This document shows positions 25,093 to 34,562 of a stretch of 64,000 bases of DNA, in pieces. The notes under the pieces were generated by a model. That model made no database searches and was not told where the DNA came from. It saw nothing but the letters and a program-made list of their open reading frames with translations. Each line of letters starts with the position of its first letter. Positions within the stretch are counted from its first letter, which is position 1. The position numbers and the translations under genes were made by a program. Source of the stretch: Nocardia sp. NBC_01327 (GTDB lineage: Bacteria; Actinomycetota; Actinomycetes; Mycobacteriales; Mycobacteriaceae); assembly GCF_035958815.1 (NCBI RefSeq), contig NZ_CP108383.1, positions 8,866,001-8,930,000 of the forward strand, written 5' to 3'.

Positions 25093-25596
25093 TCAGGCGT
25101 TCTGCGCGGCGAACCAGGCCTCGATGGACTTGCGCTCGCTCTTCATCACCTTCTCGAGCAGGTTCTCCACCAGCGGCTCGATGGCTCCGCCGACCAGGGG
25201 AACCTTGACGTTCACCGTGCCGGCGGCCTCGATCTCGGAACCCTCGGCGGTGGGCCGCAATTCGAGGGTGCCCGACATCTCGGTGGTGATACCGGTGGAG
25301 GCGCCCTGGAAGGTGCCCTTGGCGATATCGCCGTCGAGCACGCCCCAGCTGTCGGTGCGCTGGAGTTCGAGGTCGCTCTTGAGGACCTTCTTGACCAGGC
25401 CCGGAATCTTGTCTTCGGCTGCTTTTTCGGTCATATGGATGCGAATGGTGCCGGGCCCGTCCGGATGGGACAGGTTCAAGGTGGCGGTGGACGCGCCGGT
25501 GAAGCGGGAATTCCACATCTCGTCGTTGGTCAGTGCCCGGTGAAGCTCTTCTACCGGAACGCTGTACTGCACGGTGAAGCTGAATTTACGGGACAT
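25093..25596 (-). CDS. DUF2505 family protein (START/SRPBCC-like)
   Basis: A 167-residue DUF2505 protein. It starts with MSRKFSFTVQYSVPVEELHR and has the fold pattern of lipid-binding START-like proteins, with a C-terminal helix (VENLLEKVMKSERKSIEAWF). Biochemical function is unknown. It is divergent from the next gene with a 39-base gap, so the two share a very short promoter region. Confidence 0.85.
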   Translation of the reverse strand: MSRKFSFTVQYSVPVEELHRALTNDEMWNSRFTGASTATLNLSHPDGPGTIRIHMTEKAAEDKIPGLVKKVLKSDLELQRTDSWGVLDGDIAKGTFQGASTGITTEMSGTLELRPTAEGSEIEAAGTVNVKVPLVGGAIEPLVENLLEKVMKSERKSIEAWFAAQNA

Positions 25597-25635
25597 GGCG
25601 GCAACGGTAGTCCAGTCATGGAATAGCCTGGTGAA

Positions 25636-26223
25636 GTGTCGGAAACCAGCCAGTCTGTCACCGCAGCGGAGCGGAGCAGGCTTACCGCAGCGGAGCGGAG
25701 CAGTGTGACCGGGGCGGAGCCGGATCCCACCGCGCCGACGGTCGCCGACGCTCCCCCCTCACCGCCGGTGACCCGCTGGCGGCGCACGCGCATGGGAATC
25801 CTGATCGCCGCGTCGGCCATCAGCGTGCTCGCGGTGCTGCTGGTGCTGGCCGCTTGGAAGGACGATCGGCTCATCAGCTCGGATATGGGCACGACCAGCG
25901 GTGAAGTGCTGTCGGCCGGACGCCTGCGGTCCGCGGTCATCTTCGTGACCCCGGACGGTGAGACGCACAATCCCAAGGTCGGCGTGCTGTACCCGACCCG
26001 GCTGACCGTCGGCGAACGCATCAATGTCGAATATCAGCGCAGCGATCCCGATCTGGTCCGCGTGGCCGGTCGCGATGCGCGCGTCGCGATCATCCCGGCG
26101 CTGTCGGTGATCGTGGTGACATGGGCGGTGACGATTCCGGCGCTCTGGCTGCTGGGTTCGCGGCCCGCGCGGTTGCTCGGCGCGGTCCGGAGGCGATGGT
26201 CGCGCGCCCGCGCCGGAAGCTAA
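25636..26223 (+). CDS. DUF3592-like membrane protein
   Basis: A 195-residue protein with a cytoplasmic N-terminal tail, a membrane helix at about 54-73 (ILIAASAISVLAVLLVLAAW), an outside domain of about 80 residues, and a second helix near 149-170. The arrangement and the YPTRLTVGERINVEYQRSDP strand pattern resemble DUF3592 proteins. The N-terminus contains two tandem TAAERS units encoded by a 24-base repeat. It starts with GTG and precedes menG by 9 bases, so the two are likely co-transcribed. Confidence 0.75.
   Translation: MSETSQSVTAAERSRLTAAERSSVTGAEPDPTAPTVADAPPSPPVTRWRRTRMGILIAASAISVLAVLLVLAAWKDDRLISSDMGTTSGEVLSAGRLRSAVIFVTPDGETHNPKVGVLYPTRLTVGERINVEYQRSDPDLVRVAGRDARVAIIPALSVIVVTWAVTIPALWLLGSRPARLLGAVRRRWSRARAGS
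25660..25707 (+). repeat. 24-base tandem repeat, two copies
   Basis: ACCGCAGCGGAGCGGAGCAG occurs at 25660 and again at 25684, followed by a diverged third start (ACCGGGGCGGAGC). It encodes TAAERS repeats in the N-terminal tail of the DUF3592-like protein, a likely site of slippage between strains. Confidence 0.85.
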
Positions 26224-26232
26224 TGTGCGGGG

Positions 26233-26946
26233 GTGGCGAAAACAGAGCGGCGGGAATCGGTTCGGGCCTCGTTGGAGAAGCAGCCGCACGAGGTCGCGTC
26301 GATGTTCGACGGGGTCGCGAAGCGGTACGACCTCACCAATACGGTGATCTCCGGTGGCCAGGACTATTACTGGCGATGGGCGACGCGTAAAGCCTTGGCG
26401 CTGCGGCCCGGTGAGCGGGTGCTGGATCTGGCCGCGGGCACCGGCGTCTCCACGCTCGAGCTGGCCAAGTCCGGCGCCTGGTGTGTGGCCACCGATTTCT
26501 CGCAGGGCATGCTGGCGGCGGGGCGGTTCCGCAAGGTCCCGATGGTGGCCGGTGATGCCATGGCGCTGCCGTTCGCGGATGAGTCCTTCGACGCGGTGAC
26601 CATCTCGTACGGTCTGCGCAATGTCGCCGATCCGGATCTGGCGCTGCGCGAGATGCTGCGCGTCACCAAGCCCGGCGGGCGGCTGGTGGTGGCGGAGTTC
26701 TCCACGCCGACCTTCGCGCTCTTCCGCACCGTCTACATGGAGTACCTGATGAAGGCGCTCCCGGCGGTGGCCAAGCGGGTCTCCAGTAATCCGGATGCCT
26801 ACGTCTACCTGGCGGAATCCATCCGGGCCTGGCCCACGCAGACGCAGCTGGCACTGCGGATCGCCGATGCCGGCTGGTCCTCGGTCAAGTGGCGCAATCT
26901 CTCCGGAGGCGCGGTGGCACTGCATCGCGGCTTCAAACTGGACTGA
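26233..26946 (+). CDS. menG: Demethylmenaquinone methyltransferase
   Basis: A 237-residue SAM-dependent methyltransferase of the UbiE/MenG family that performs the ring methylation completing menaquinone. It has FDGVAKRYDLTNTVISGGQD, the SAM motif VLDLAAGTGVSTLELAKSGA and the UbiE signature YGLRNVADPDLALREMLRVT. The start is a GTG after a G-rich run; coupling to the upstream gene is likely. It corresponds to Rv0558 in the syntenic region of M. tuberculosis. Confidence 0.95.
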   Translation: MAKTERRESVRASLEKQPHEVASMFDGVAKRYDLTNTVISGGQDYYWRWATRKALALRPGERVLDLAAGTGVSTLELAKSGAWCVATDFSQGMLAAGRFRKVPMVAGDAMALPFADESFDAVTISYGLRNVADPDLALREMLRVTKPGGRLVVAEFSTPTFALFRTVYMEYLMKALPAVAKRVSSNPDAYVYLAESIRAWPTQTQLALRIADAGWSSVKWRNLSGGAVALHRGFKLD

Positions 26947-26992
26947 CCTCACCGAGGCGGACACCCGCTGTGCGGCGGAATGTCATCTGCCG

Positions 26993-27008
26993 ATAACGCC
27001 AGGTAAAT
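26993..27008 (+). promoter_or_regulatory. Weak GlnR-box candidate before the nitrate reductase gene
   Basis: ATAAC-GCCAGG-TAAAT resembles half of the actinobacterial GlnR pattern GTnAC-n6-GAAAC, 15 bases before the first possible start of the nitrate reductase gene. Nitrate assimilation is GlnR-controlled in related genera. The match is partial. Confidence 0.25.
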
Positions 27009-27023
27009 CCGGCGCAATCGGGA

Positions 27024-30000
27024 GTGACGAAGATCGGAACCATGCCGGATTCCACCACTCCCCTGACGAGCACCCGGACTGCGTGCTCGTACTGCGGAGT
27101 GGGCTGCGGCATGGTCGTGCACACCCGGCCCGGCGAATCCGGTGCGCCGGTGATCGCGTCGGTCAACGGCGACAAACTGCATCCGGTGAATGCGGGACGC
27201 CTGTGCACCAAGGGCGCGACCCACGCCGAGCTCATGCGTACGGACGGGCGGATGGAGACCGCGTACCGGCGGCCGGAACGCGGGCAGCCGCCGATGCCGG
27301 TGCCCCTCGACACGGCGATCGAGGAGGCCGCCGAGCGGTTGCGCGCGATTCTCGACGAGCACGGCCCGGATGCGGTGTCGCTCTACGTCTCCGGGCAGAT
27401 GTCGATCGAAGCCCAGTATCTGGCAAACAAATTGGCCAAGGGCTATCTGCGGACCGTGCATATCGAAGCCAATTCACGGCTGTGCATGGCCAGTGCGGCC
27501 ACCGGATACAAGCAGTCGTTCGGGGCGGACGGGCCGCCCGGCTCGTACGAGGACCTCGACCACGCGGATCTGTTCTTCGTGATCGGCGCGAATATGGCGG
27601 ACTGCCATCCGATTCTGCTGCTGCGCATGGCGGGACGGTTGAAGGCGGGCGCGAAACTGATCGTGGTGGATCCGCGGCGCACCGAGACCGCGAAGAAGGC
27701 CGATCTGTTCTTGCAGATCCGGCCGGGTACGGATCTGGCGCTGCTGAACGGACTACTGCATCTGCTCGTCGAAAACGGTGACATAGACGCCGAATTCATC
27801 GCCGAGCACACGCAGGGGTGGGCGGCGATGCCGGAATTCCTCGCCGATTACGCGCCCGCGCAGGTCGCCGGGATGACCGGCCTGACCGAGGCCGATATTC
27901 GCACCGCCGCGGAGTGGATCGGCGCGGCCGGTGAATGGATGTCGCTGTGGACCATGGGTGTGAATCAGTCCACGCACGGCACCTGGACCACCAATGCGAT
28001 CATCAATCTGCATCTGGCCACCGGCGCGGTCTGCCGCACCGGCAGCGGGCCGTTCTCGCTCACCGGGCAGCCGAATGCCATGGGCGGGCGCGAAATGGGT
28101 TATATGGGACCGGGATTGCCCGGACAGCGCAGTGTGCTGTCGGCGGCGGACCGGGCCTTCGTGGAGACGGCGTGGGAGCTGGAACCCGGTGCGCTGCGCG
28201 ATAAAGCCGGGCCGGGCACCGTCGAGATGTTCCGCGGGCTCGCGGACGGTGCCATCAAGGCGTGCTGGATCATCTGCAGCAATCCCGTTGCCTCCATGGC
28301 GAATCGGAAGACGGTGATCGACGGGCTGGAAGCCGCCGAGCTGGTGATCGCCCAGGATGTGTACACCGAGACCGCCACCAACTCCTATGCCGACCTCATG
28401 CTGCCCGCCACGCTGTGGGCGGAATCGGATGCGGTGATGGTGAATTCGGAGCGCAATCTGACACTGCTGCCGCAGTCGGTGCCGCCGGTGGGCGAGGCCC
28501 GGCCGGACTGGCAGTTGATCGCGCAGGTGGCGAGCGCCATGGGATTCCCCGGCTTCGACTACCAGACCAGTGCCGAAATCTTCGAGGAGATACGGCAATT
28601 CGCAAATCCGGTGACCGGATACGACCTGCGCGGCATTACCTACGAGGCGCTGCGGGACGGGCCCATGCAGTGGCCGTGCCCCGATCCGGCACAGCGCCGC
28701 AATCCCATTCGGTACCGCAATGACGGTATCAGCCAGCACCTGTTCACCGATGAGAGCGGGCTGCAACCGCGCCTGGCCTTCGCCACCCCCAGCCGGCGCG
28801 CCGTCTTCTGGCCTCGCCCGCATCTGCTGCCCGCCGAAATGCCCGACGACGATCACCCCTTCGTGCTCAATACCGGTCGCCTGCAACATCAATGGCACAC
28901 CATGACCAAGACCGGCAAGGTCGCGAAACTGGTCAAGCTGAACGGCGACCCGTTCCTCGAGGTGCACCCCGACGATGCCGCCGCACTCGACCTGCACGAG
29001 GGCGATCAGATCGAAATCGCCTCGCGCCGTGGACGCGCCGTACTCCCCGCCCGTATCAGCGACCGCGTACTCCCGGGCTCCTGCTTCGCCCCGTTCCACT
29101 GGAACGACGAACAGGGCGAATACCTGACCATCAATGCCGTCACCAACGACGCCGTAGACCCGGACTCCCTGCAACCGGAGTTCAAGGCCTGCGCCGTCCG
29201 ACTCCGCAAGGTCGCCGCCGTCTCCGCCACCTCCCACCAGATCCCGGCCACCGACCGCAGCCGCGCGGACTCCCCCACAACCGTCGCCGACAGCCATCCG
29301 ATCGGAGGAGTGGCCGGTCCGTTCGGAACGGAGAATGGTCTCGACGGTCCGATCGGCTCCGACCGAGATCCGATCCACGCCAACAGTGGTCCGAACGGAA
29401 GTGCGTCGACTCCGTACGGCACGGGAGCGGACAGTGCCGGGCGCGCTGGCGGAGTGCATCCGCTGGCGGCGATGCTCGGGCTCGACGGGGCGGTCGCGCC
29501 GACGCTGAGTGAGGCCGAGCGAATCTATCTGGGCGGGTATCTGGCGGCATTGCAGACCTTGCCGGTGGCAGGGGTGCCGGTACTGCCGGAGACGGCGCCA
29601 CTGTCGCGGGGCAGCCGATTGTGGATCGACGGGTTGCTTGCCGGGATGTATTCCCGTGGGGTGCAGCCGGAGTCGGCCGGGATATCCGAGGGATACCCGC
29701 TCTACGAAGCGCAGCCGGGCGGTGGGCCGGCGTCCGAGCCGGTCACGCGAGCGGTCACTGTGCTGTGGGCTTCGCAAACCGGGACCGCGGAGGAATTGGC
29801 AGCGGCAGTCGCAACACGGCTCGCCGCAGCCGATTTCACGCCCCGGCTGCTGGATATGGACTCTGCCGACCTTGCCGAGCTGAGCGGTGACGTGCTGGTG
29901 ATCACCAGCACCTTCGGCGACGGCGGACCGCCGGACAATGGTCAGGAGTTCTGGGATCGACTCAGCGACAGCGCGATTCGACTCACCGGAATGCGCTATG

Positions 30001-31625
30001 CCGTCTTCGCGCTGGGCGATTCGTCCTACGACGAATTCTGCGGACATGGCCGGAAGCTGGACGAGCTGCTCACCAAATGTGGTGCGACCCGGCTCCTTCC
30101 ACGCATGGACAGCGAACCCGATCACGACGATCTGTCGGAGCAGTGGATCGAGGACGTGACCGCCGCGCTGCGTAGCGGGCCGGAAACCCCAGGGCCGGAG
30201 ACGATTCCGCCGGGCGACGCACCTGTCCCGGGCAGTACTCCGGCCTCGGGTGGGACACCGGCCCCGGGCGGCAGGTCAGCGCACGGCACGTTGCCGTTCA
30301 CCGGCGGCGCGCATACTCCCCCACGCACTGCGGCTCCCAGCGATATCGGGACCCGCAGCGGCGTGTTGTCACATCACGGCGGATTCGGCCCCGGTGGAGG
30401 AGCCTCGCCCGGCGGTGAAGTCCCGGTCGGTGTGGTCGCCCGGCCGTACTCCCCCGCTTCCGGCGGATCTGCTCGAGGCTCCGTGAGCACGCTGGCTCCG
30501 GCTCGATTCACTCGTAATGCACCGCTTCCGGCGCGACTGGTGCGTAATGAGTTGCTGTCTCGGCCGGGTTCGGAGAAAGAGGTGCGGCAGTTCGGGTTCG
30601 ACCTGCGGGGGCTGGACGCGAGTTACGAGGTCGGGGATTCGCTGGGGATCAAGCCTGCCAATTGTGATGCGCTGGTAGCGGAATGGCTGGCGGCGACCGG
30701 ACTGGACGGGCGGCGGCCGATCGATCTGGAGGATCGGGAGTTGCCGCTGGCGGAGGCGCTGCGCACGCATTACGACATCACCAAGGTGAGTACCGATCTG
30801 CTGTCGTTCATTGCCGAGCACAATGCGAGTCCGCGTCTGGCGAAACTGCTGCGCCGCGACAATCGCAATGAGCTGGACAGTTATCTGTGGGATCGGCAGC
30901 CGGTGGATGTGCTGCGCGACTTTCCGGTGCGGGCAGATCTGGTGGAGTGGCTGGGCACGCTGAAAAAGCTGCAGCCGCGCCAGTATTCGATTTCCTCGAG
31001 TCCCCTGGTCGACCCGCACGAGGTGCAGCTGACGGTCGGCGTGGTGCGCTACGGCAATCCGGTGACCGCCGGCGCGGCCCGGCGCGGCGGCGTCAGCTCC
31101 ACCTTCCTGGCCGATCGCGCGGGTGAGGCGCCGATCTTCCTGCAGCGCGCCCCGCACTTCCGCCCGCCGCTGGATCCGAACGCGCCCATGATCATGGTCG
31201 GTCCGGGCACCGGCATCGCACCGTTCCGGGGTTTCCTGCACGAGCGCCGCGCACTCGGCGGCAGGGGCCGCAATTGGCTGTTCTTCGGCGATCAGCACGC
31301 GGCGGACAATTTCTATTACCGCGCGGAGCTCGAGGATATGTTCCGCTCGGGCTTCCTGACCCGGTTGGATCTGGCTTTCTCGCGGGATCAGCGGGAGCGG
31401 GTCTATGTGCAGCACCGCATGATCGAGCACGGTGCGGAACTGTGGGCGTGGCTGCGGGAGGGCGGCCATTTCTATGTCTGCGGTGATGCCGCGCGGATGG
31501 CCAAGGATGTGGACGACACCCTGCTGCGGATAGCCCGGATTCACGGCAAATTGAGCGAGGAGGCCGCACTGGCCTTCAAGAAGCAGCTGGTCGCCGAGAA
31601 GCGCTACGTGCGCGACGTGTACTGA
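27024..31625 (+). CDS. Fused assimilatory nitrate reductase / flavoprotein reductase (NasN type)
   Basis: A 1533-residue fusion. The N-terminal part (about 1-745) is a molybdopterin oxidoreductase of the NapA/NasA type: a [4Fe-4S] site at Cys21, Cys24, Cys28 and Cys61, the predicted molybdenum ligand Cys154 in NSRLCMASA, and a C-terminal molybdopterin-binding domain (FVLNTGRLQHQWHTMTKTGK). After a low-complexity linker comes a CysJ-like reductase: an FMN flavodoxin domain from about 910 (VLWASQTGTAEELA), a second Pro/Gly-rich linker at about 1055-1155, an FAD site (QYSISSSPL, about 1319) and an NADPH site (GPGTGIAPFRGF, about 1393). The protein could move electrons from NADPH to nitrate without a partner. 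It resembles the fused NasN enzyme described in M. smegmatis. The start is uncertain: GTG here or ATG at 27042. Confidence 0.93.
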   Translation: MTKIGTMPDSTTPLTSTRTACSYCGVGCGMVVHTRPGESGAPVIASVNGDKLHPVNAGRLCTKGATHAELMRTDGRMETAYRRPERGQPPMPVPLDTAIEEAAERLRAILDEHGPDAVSLYVSGQMSIEAQYLANKLAKGYLRTVHIEANSRLCMASAATGYKQSFGADGPPGSYEDLDHADLFFVIGANMADCHPILLLRMAGRLKAGAKLIVVDPRRTETAKKADLFLQIRPGTDLALLNGLLHLLVENGDIDAEFIAEHTQGWAAMPEFLADYAPAQVAGMTGLTEADIRTAAEWIGAAGEWMSLWTMGVNQSTHGTWTTNAIINLHLATGAVCRTGSGPFSLTGQPNAMGGREMGYMGPGLPGQRSVLSAADRAFVETAWELEPGALRDKAGPGTVEMFRGLADGAIKACWIICSNPVASMANRKTVIDGLEAAELVIAQDVYTETATNSYADLMLPATLWAESDAVMVNSERNLTLLPQSVPPVGEARPDWQLIAQVASAMGFPGFDYQTSAEIFEEIRQFANPVTGYDLRGITYEALRDGPMQWPCPDPAQRRNPIRYRNDGISQHLFTDESGLQPRLAFATPSRRAVFWPRPHLLPAEMPDDDHPFVLNTGRLQHQWHTMTKTGKVAKLVKLNGDPFLEVHPDDAAALDLHEGDQIEIASRRGRAVLPARISDRVLPGSCFAPFHWNDEQGEYLTINAVTNDAVDPDSLQPEFKACAVRLRKVAAVSATSHQIPATDRSRADSPTTVADSHPIGGVAGPFGTENGLDGPIGSDRDPIHANSGPNGSASTPYGTGADSAGRAGGVHPLAAMLGLDGAVAPTLSEAERIYLGGYLAALQTLPVAGVPVLPETAPLSRGSRLWIDGLLAGMYSRGVQPESAGISEGYPLYEAQPGGGPASEPVTRAVTVLWASQTGTAEELAAAVATRLAAADFTPRLLDMDSADLAELSGDVLVITSTFGDGGPPDNGQEFWDRLSDSAIRLTGMRYAVFALGDSSYDEFCGHGRKLDELLTKCGATRLLPRMDSEPDHDDLSEQWIEDVTAALRSGPETPGPETIPPGDAPVPGSTPASGGTPAPGGRSAHGTLPFTGGAHTPPRTAAPSDIGTRSGVLSHHGGFGPGGGASPGGEVPVGVVARPYSPASGGSARGSVSTLAPARFTRNAPLPARLVRNELLSRPGSEKEVRQFGFDLRGLDASYEVGDSLGIKPANCDALVAEWLAATGLDGRRPIDLEDRELPLAEALRTHYDITKVSTDLLSFIAEHNASPRLAKLLRRDNRNELDSYLWDRQPVDVLRDFPVRADLVEWLGTLKKLQPRQYSISSSPLVDPHEVQLTVGVVRYGNPVTAGAARRGGVSSTFLADRAGEAPIFLQRAPHFRPPLDPNAPMIMVGPGTGIAPFRGFLHERRALGGRGRNWLFFGDQHAADNFYYRAELEDMFRSGFLTRLDLAFSRDQRERVYVQHRMIEHGAELWAWLREGGHFYVCGDAARMAKDVDDTLLRIARIHGKLSEEAALAFKKQLVAEKRYVRDVY

Positions 31626-31717
31626 GCCCCGAATTCTCTGGGGTTCCCAGCCATGGATTTCCCGGATCCTCTTCCCTACGATGTGAAATCGTCGTGTTTA
31701 CAACGGAGGGTCGGGTC

Positions 31718-32764
31718 TTGAACCGAAGAATCACCGGGCGAATCGCATTGGCGGCCTTGGCGTCTGCCGTGTCGATCGGAATGGGCGCGTATCCCGCGAC
31801 AGCGGATACCCCGACCGCCCCCGGAGTGACCACCACGGCGAAATCACCCGACGGTTCCTACATCAAGAACGTCACGGTCAAGGACGATCGCAATATCCAG
31901 CTCCAGGTCTACTCCGCCGCCATGGACCAGACCTTCCCGGTGGACGTCCTGCGCCCCGCCGATACCGCCGACGCTCGGCCCACCCTGTATCTGCTCAATG
32001 GCGCGGGCGGCGGCGTCGACAATGCCTCCTGGCAATTGCGCACGGACGCACTGGATTTCCTGTCCGACAAGAACATCAATGTCGTGCAGATCATCGGCGG
32101 CGCGTTCACCTGGTACACCGACTGGCTGAAGCCCGACAAAGCGCTCGGCGTGAACAAGTGGTCGACCTATCTGGGTCAGGAACTGCCGCCGCTGATCGAT
32201 GTCGCCCTGAATACCAATCGGGTGAATGCCATTGCGGGACTGTCCATGGCGGGCCTGCCGGTACTGAACTCGGTGATCTTCAACCCCGGCCAGTACCGCA
32301 GCGCCGCCGTCTACAGCGGCCTCTCCCAGACCACCACGCCGACCGGGCGCGAGGCCGTCAAGATGACCACGGAGCTCTACGGCGGTGGCGACGTCCAGAA
32401 TATGTGGGGCGCGGACGACAACCCGCTCTGGGCGGCCAACGACCCCACGATCAATGCCGAAAAACTGTGCGGCACCAACCTTTTCATCTCCACCGGCACC
32501 GGAATCCCCGGCGCCTATGACATGCCGGGCGGCAAATTCCGCATGGAGAAGCCCGCGGACTACGCGCAGACGGTCGCGCTCGGCGGCTTCATCGAAGCCA
32601 ATATCGACGCGTCCACCCATACCCTGCAGGACCGTCTCGACCAGCTGAACATTCCGGCGACCTTCGTCTACCGCAGCACCGGCACCCATTCGTGGGGCTA
32701 CTGGCAGGACGATCTGAAGACGTCCTGGCCGGTGCTGGCGGCGGGCCTGTACTCCGCGCCTTAG
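31718..32764 (+). CDS. Secreted esterase, antigen 85 (mycolyltransferase) family
   Basis: A 348-residue secreted alpha/beta hydrolase. A signal peptide (ITGRIALAALASAVSIGMGA) ends near residue 29. The nucleophile is Ser176 in GLSMAG and the histidine is probably His324 in GTHSWGYW; the acid residue is not assigned. The esterase D/antigen 85 fold is supported by the strand before LYLLNGAGGG and by TDWLKPDK. Family members transfer mycolates between trehalose and cell wall. The TTG at 31718 has GGAGGG 8 bases upstream and begins the signal peptide directly, so I prefer it to the GTG at 31694. Its end overlaps the next gene tail-to-tail by 4 bases. Confidence 0.88.
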   Translation: MNRRITGRIALAALASAVSIGMGAYPATADTPTAPGVTTTAKSPDGSYIKNVTVKDDRNIQLQVYSAAMDQTFPVDVLRPADTADARPTLYLLNGAGGGVDNASWQLRTDALDFLSDKNINVVQIIGGAFTWYTDWLKPDKALGVNKWSTYLGQELPPLIDVALNTNRVNAIAGLSMAGLPVLNSVIFNPGQYRSAAVYSGLSQTTTPTGREAVKMTTELYGGGDVQNMWGADDNPLWAANDPTINAEKLCGTNLFISTGTGIPGAYDMPGGKFRMEKPADYAQTVALGGFIEANIDASTHTLQDRLDQLNIPATFVYRSTGTHSWGYWQDDLKTSWPVLAAGLYSAP

Positions 32765-33795
32765 ACGGCGGGCGGATTCAGCCGGGTGAAATCCGCGAGC
32801 CGGTAGTACGGGTAGTAGGGATAGGGCGGCGTCACCGCGCTCGCCTTGTCCAGCCGCGCGATCTGCTCGGCGTCCAGGCTCCAGCCCACGGCGCCGAGAT
32901 TCTGCCGCAGCTGCTCCTCATTGCGCGCGCCGACCATGACGGTCGCGACGGTGGGGCGGGTGAGCAGCCAGTTCAGTGCGATCTGCGGAACGGTGCGGCC
33001 GGTCTCGGCGGCGAGGTCGTCGAGCACATCGACCACGTCGTAGAGCACCTCGTCGTCCACCGGCGGACCCGCCGCGGCGGTCAGGTGCAGGCGGCTGCCC
33101 TCCGGAAGTGGTTGGCCGCGGCGGATTTTGCCGGTGAGGCGACCCCAGCCGAGCGGGCTCCACACCACCGCGCCGACGCCCTGATCCACGCCGAGCGGCA
33201 TGAGCTCCCACTCGTAGTCGCGGCCGACCAGCGAGTAGTAGACCTGGTGCGCGACATAGCGCGGGAGACCGTGACGGTCCGCCGCGGCAAGGGATTTCAT
33301 AAGTTGCCAGCCGGCGAAGTTCGAGGCGCCGACGTAGCGGATCTTGCCCGAGCGCACCAGATCATCCAGTGCCGCAAGGACTTCCTCCACCGGCGTGCCC
33401 GCGTCGAAGGCGTGCAACTGGAACAGGTCGATGTAGTCGGTGCCGAGCCGCCGCAGTGAGCCCTCGACCGCGCGGATCAGGCGGGCGCGCCCCGAACCGG
33501 CGTCGCAGGGTCCGGGCCCGGTCGGCAGGGAGGCCTTGGTGGAGATCAGCAGATCCTCGCGGCGGCCCCGAATCGCTTCGCCGAGAACCTCTTCCGACGC
33601 GCCGTCGGAGTAGACGTCGGCGGTGTCGAACAGGGTGACACCCGCCTCCAGGCTGATGTCGACGAGGCGGCGGGCCTGCCGTGCATCGGTATCACCCCAC
33701 GCGCTGAAGAGCTCACCGCGGCCACCGAAGGTGCCCGCCCCGAAGCTCAATGCCGGAACCATCAGACCTGATGCGCCGAGCCTGCGGTACTCCAT
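32761..33795 (-). CDS. Aldo/keto reductase
   Basis: A 344-residue NADPH-dependent aldo/keto reductase of the Tas/YajO-like branch. The catalytic set is complete: Asp57 and Tyr62 (FDTADVYSDG), Lys87 (LLISTKASL) and His128 (DLFQLHAFD). The ATG at 33795 gives the family start MEYRRLGASGLMVPALSFGA; the longer frame would run into the divergent regulator. The gene faces a TetR gene across an 82-base gap with a palindrome, so it is probably controlled by that regulator. Substrate unknown. Confidence 0.93.
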   Translation of the reverse strand: MEYRRLGASGLMVPALSFGAGTFGGRGELFSAWGDTDARQARRLVDISLEAGVTLFDTADVYSDGASEEVLGEAIRGRREDLLISTKASLPTGPGPCDAGSGRARLIRAVEGSLRRLGTDYIDLFQLHAFDAGTPVEEVLAALDDLVRSGKIRYVGASNFAGWQLMKSLAAADRHGLPRYVAHQVYYSLVGRDYEWELMPLGVDQGVGAVVWSPLGWGRLTGKIRRGQPLPEGSRLHLTAAAGPPVDDEVLYDVVDVLDDLAAETGRTVPQIALNWLLTRPTVATVMVGARNEEQLRQNLGAVGWSLDAEQIARLDKASAVTPPYPYYPYYRLADFTRLNPPAV

Positions 33796-33808
33796 GACAA
33801 CCCCTAAC

Positions 33809-33822
33809 GGAACTACAGTTTC
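33809..33822. promoter_or_regulatory. Candidate TetR operator
   Basis: GGAACTACAGTTTC is an imperfect palindrome (10 of 14 positions symmetric) in the 82-base gap between the aldo/keto reductase and the TetR gene, close to A/T-rich sequence that may hold both promoters. Its place is typical of a shared TetR operator. Confidence 0.4.
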
Positions 33823-33877
33823 ATTAACAAAATCGACGATACACTCTGTCCGTCGCAAATGGAACTGGAGGCCCGTT

Positions 33878-34507
33878 ATGGAGCAGGACATCACCGCGCC
33901 GGGATCGATCCGCCCGGGCGGGCGCACCGCGCGCGTCCGCGATGCGGTACTGCGCGCCGCCGGAGATCTGCTCACCGAACGCGGTTTCGCACAGCTGGAC
34001 CTGGCCGAGGTGGCCGCCCGGGCCGAGGTCGGCAAGACCACCGTCTACCGCCGCTGGCGCACCCCCGCCGGACTGGTCGCCGACCTGCTCGTCGAGATGG
34101 CGGAAACCTCACTGCCGCACAGTGATACCGGTTCACTGCGCGGCGATCTGGACGCCAATGCCCGACTCGTCGCCGGCACCCTCACCGACCCGCGCCAGGG
34201 CCGCCTCTTCCGCGCCCTGCTCGCCGCCGCCACCACCGACGACACCGCGGCCACCGCCCTGCACGCCTTCTACGACACCCGCCTCACCGAATGGTCCCCC
34301 TGCATCGAAACAGCCGTCACCCGAGGCGAACTCCCACCCGGCACCGACCCCCGAGCCGTCCTCTCCGCCGTCTCGGCCCCCCTCTACTACCGCCTCCTCA
34401 CCGCCGGCTCCCCCATCGACGAGACAGCGATCACCACCGCCGTCGAAGCCGCCGCCCTCGCCGCCCGAGCAGGCGTCTTCGCCACAGGACCGCAACCGGT
34501 TCGTTAG
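33878..34507 (+). CDS. TetR family transcriptional regulator
   Basis: A 209-residue TetR repressor. The N-terminal helix-turn-helix is at about 20-65 (VLRAAGDLLTERGFAQLDLA, EVAARAEVGKTTVYRRWRTP), followed by a TetR C-terminal ligand domain (SAVSAPLYYRLLTAGSPID). The ATG at 33878 has GGAG 7 bases upstream; an in-frame extension reaches back through the divergent gene and is rejected. It is likely to control itself and the aldo/keto reductase. Confidence 0.93.
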   Translation: MEQDITAPGSIRPGGRTARVRDAVLRAAGDLLTERGFAQLDLAEVAARAEVGKTTVYRRWRTPAGLVADLLVEMAETSLPHSDTGSLRGDLDANARLVAGTLTDPRQGRLFRALLAAATTDDTAATALHAFYDTRLTEWSPCIETAVTRGELPPGTDPRAVLSAVSAPLYYRLLTAGSPIDETAITTAVEAAALAARAGVFATGPQPVR

Positions 34508-34562
34508 CGGGATCTGTGCCGTATTCCTCGCGAAAAGTGCTGGTAGCGAGGAGAATTGGAAG

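Noticed and set aside
27753..30125. Minus-strand open frame of 790 codons opposite the nitrate reductase
   Set aside because: The opposite strand encodes clear catalytic motifs throughout; the antisense frame is a codon-bias artefact rich in Arg, Gly and His.
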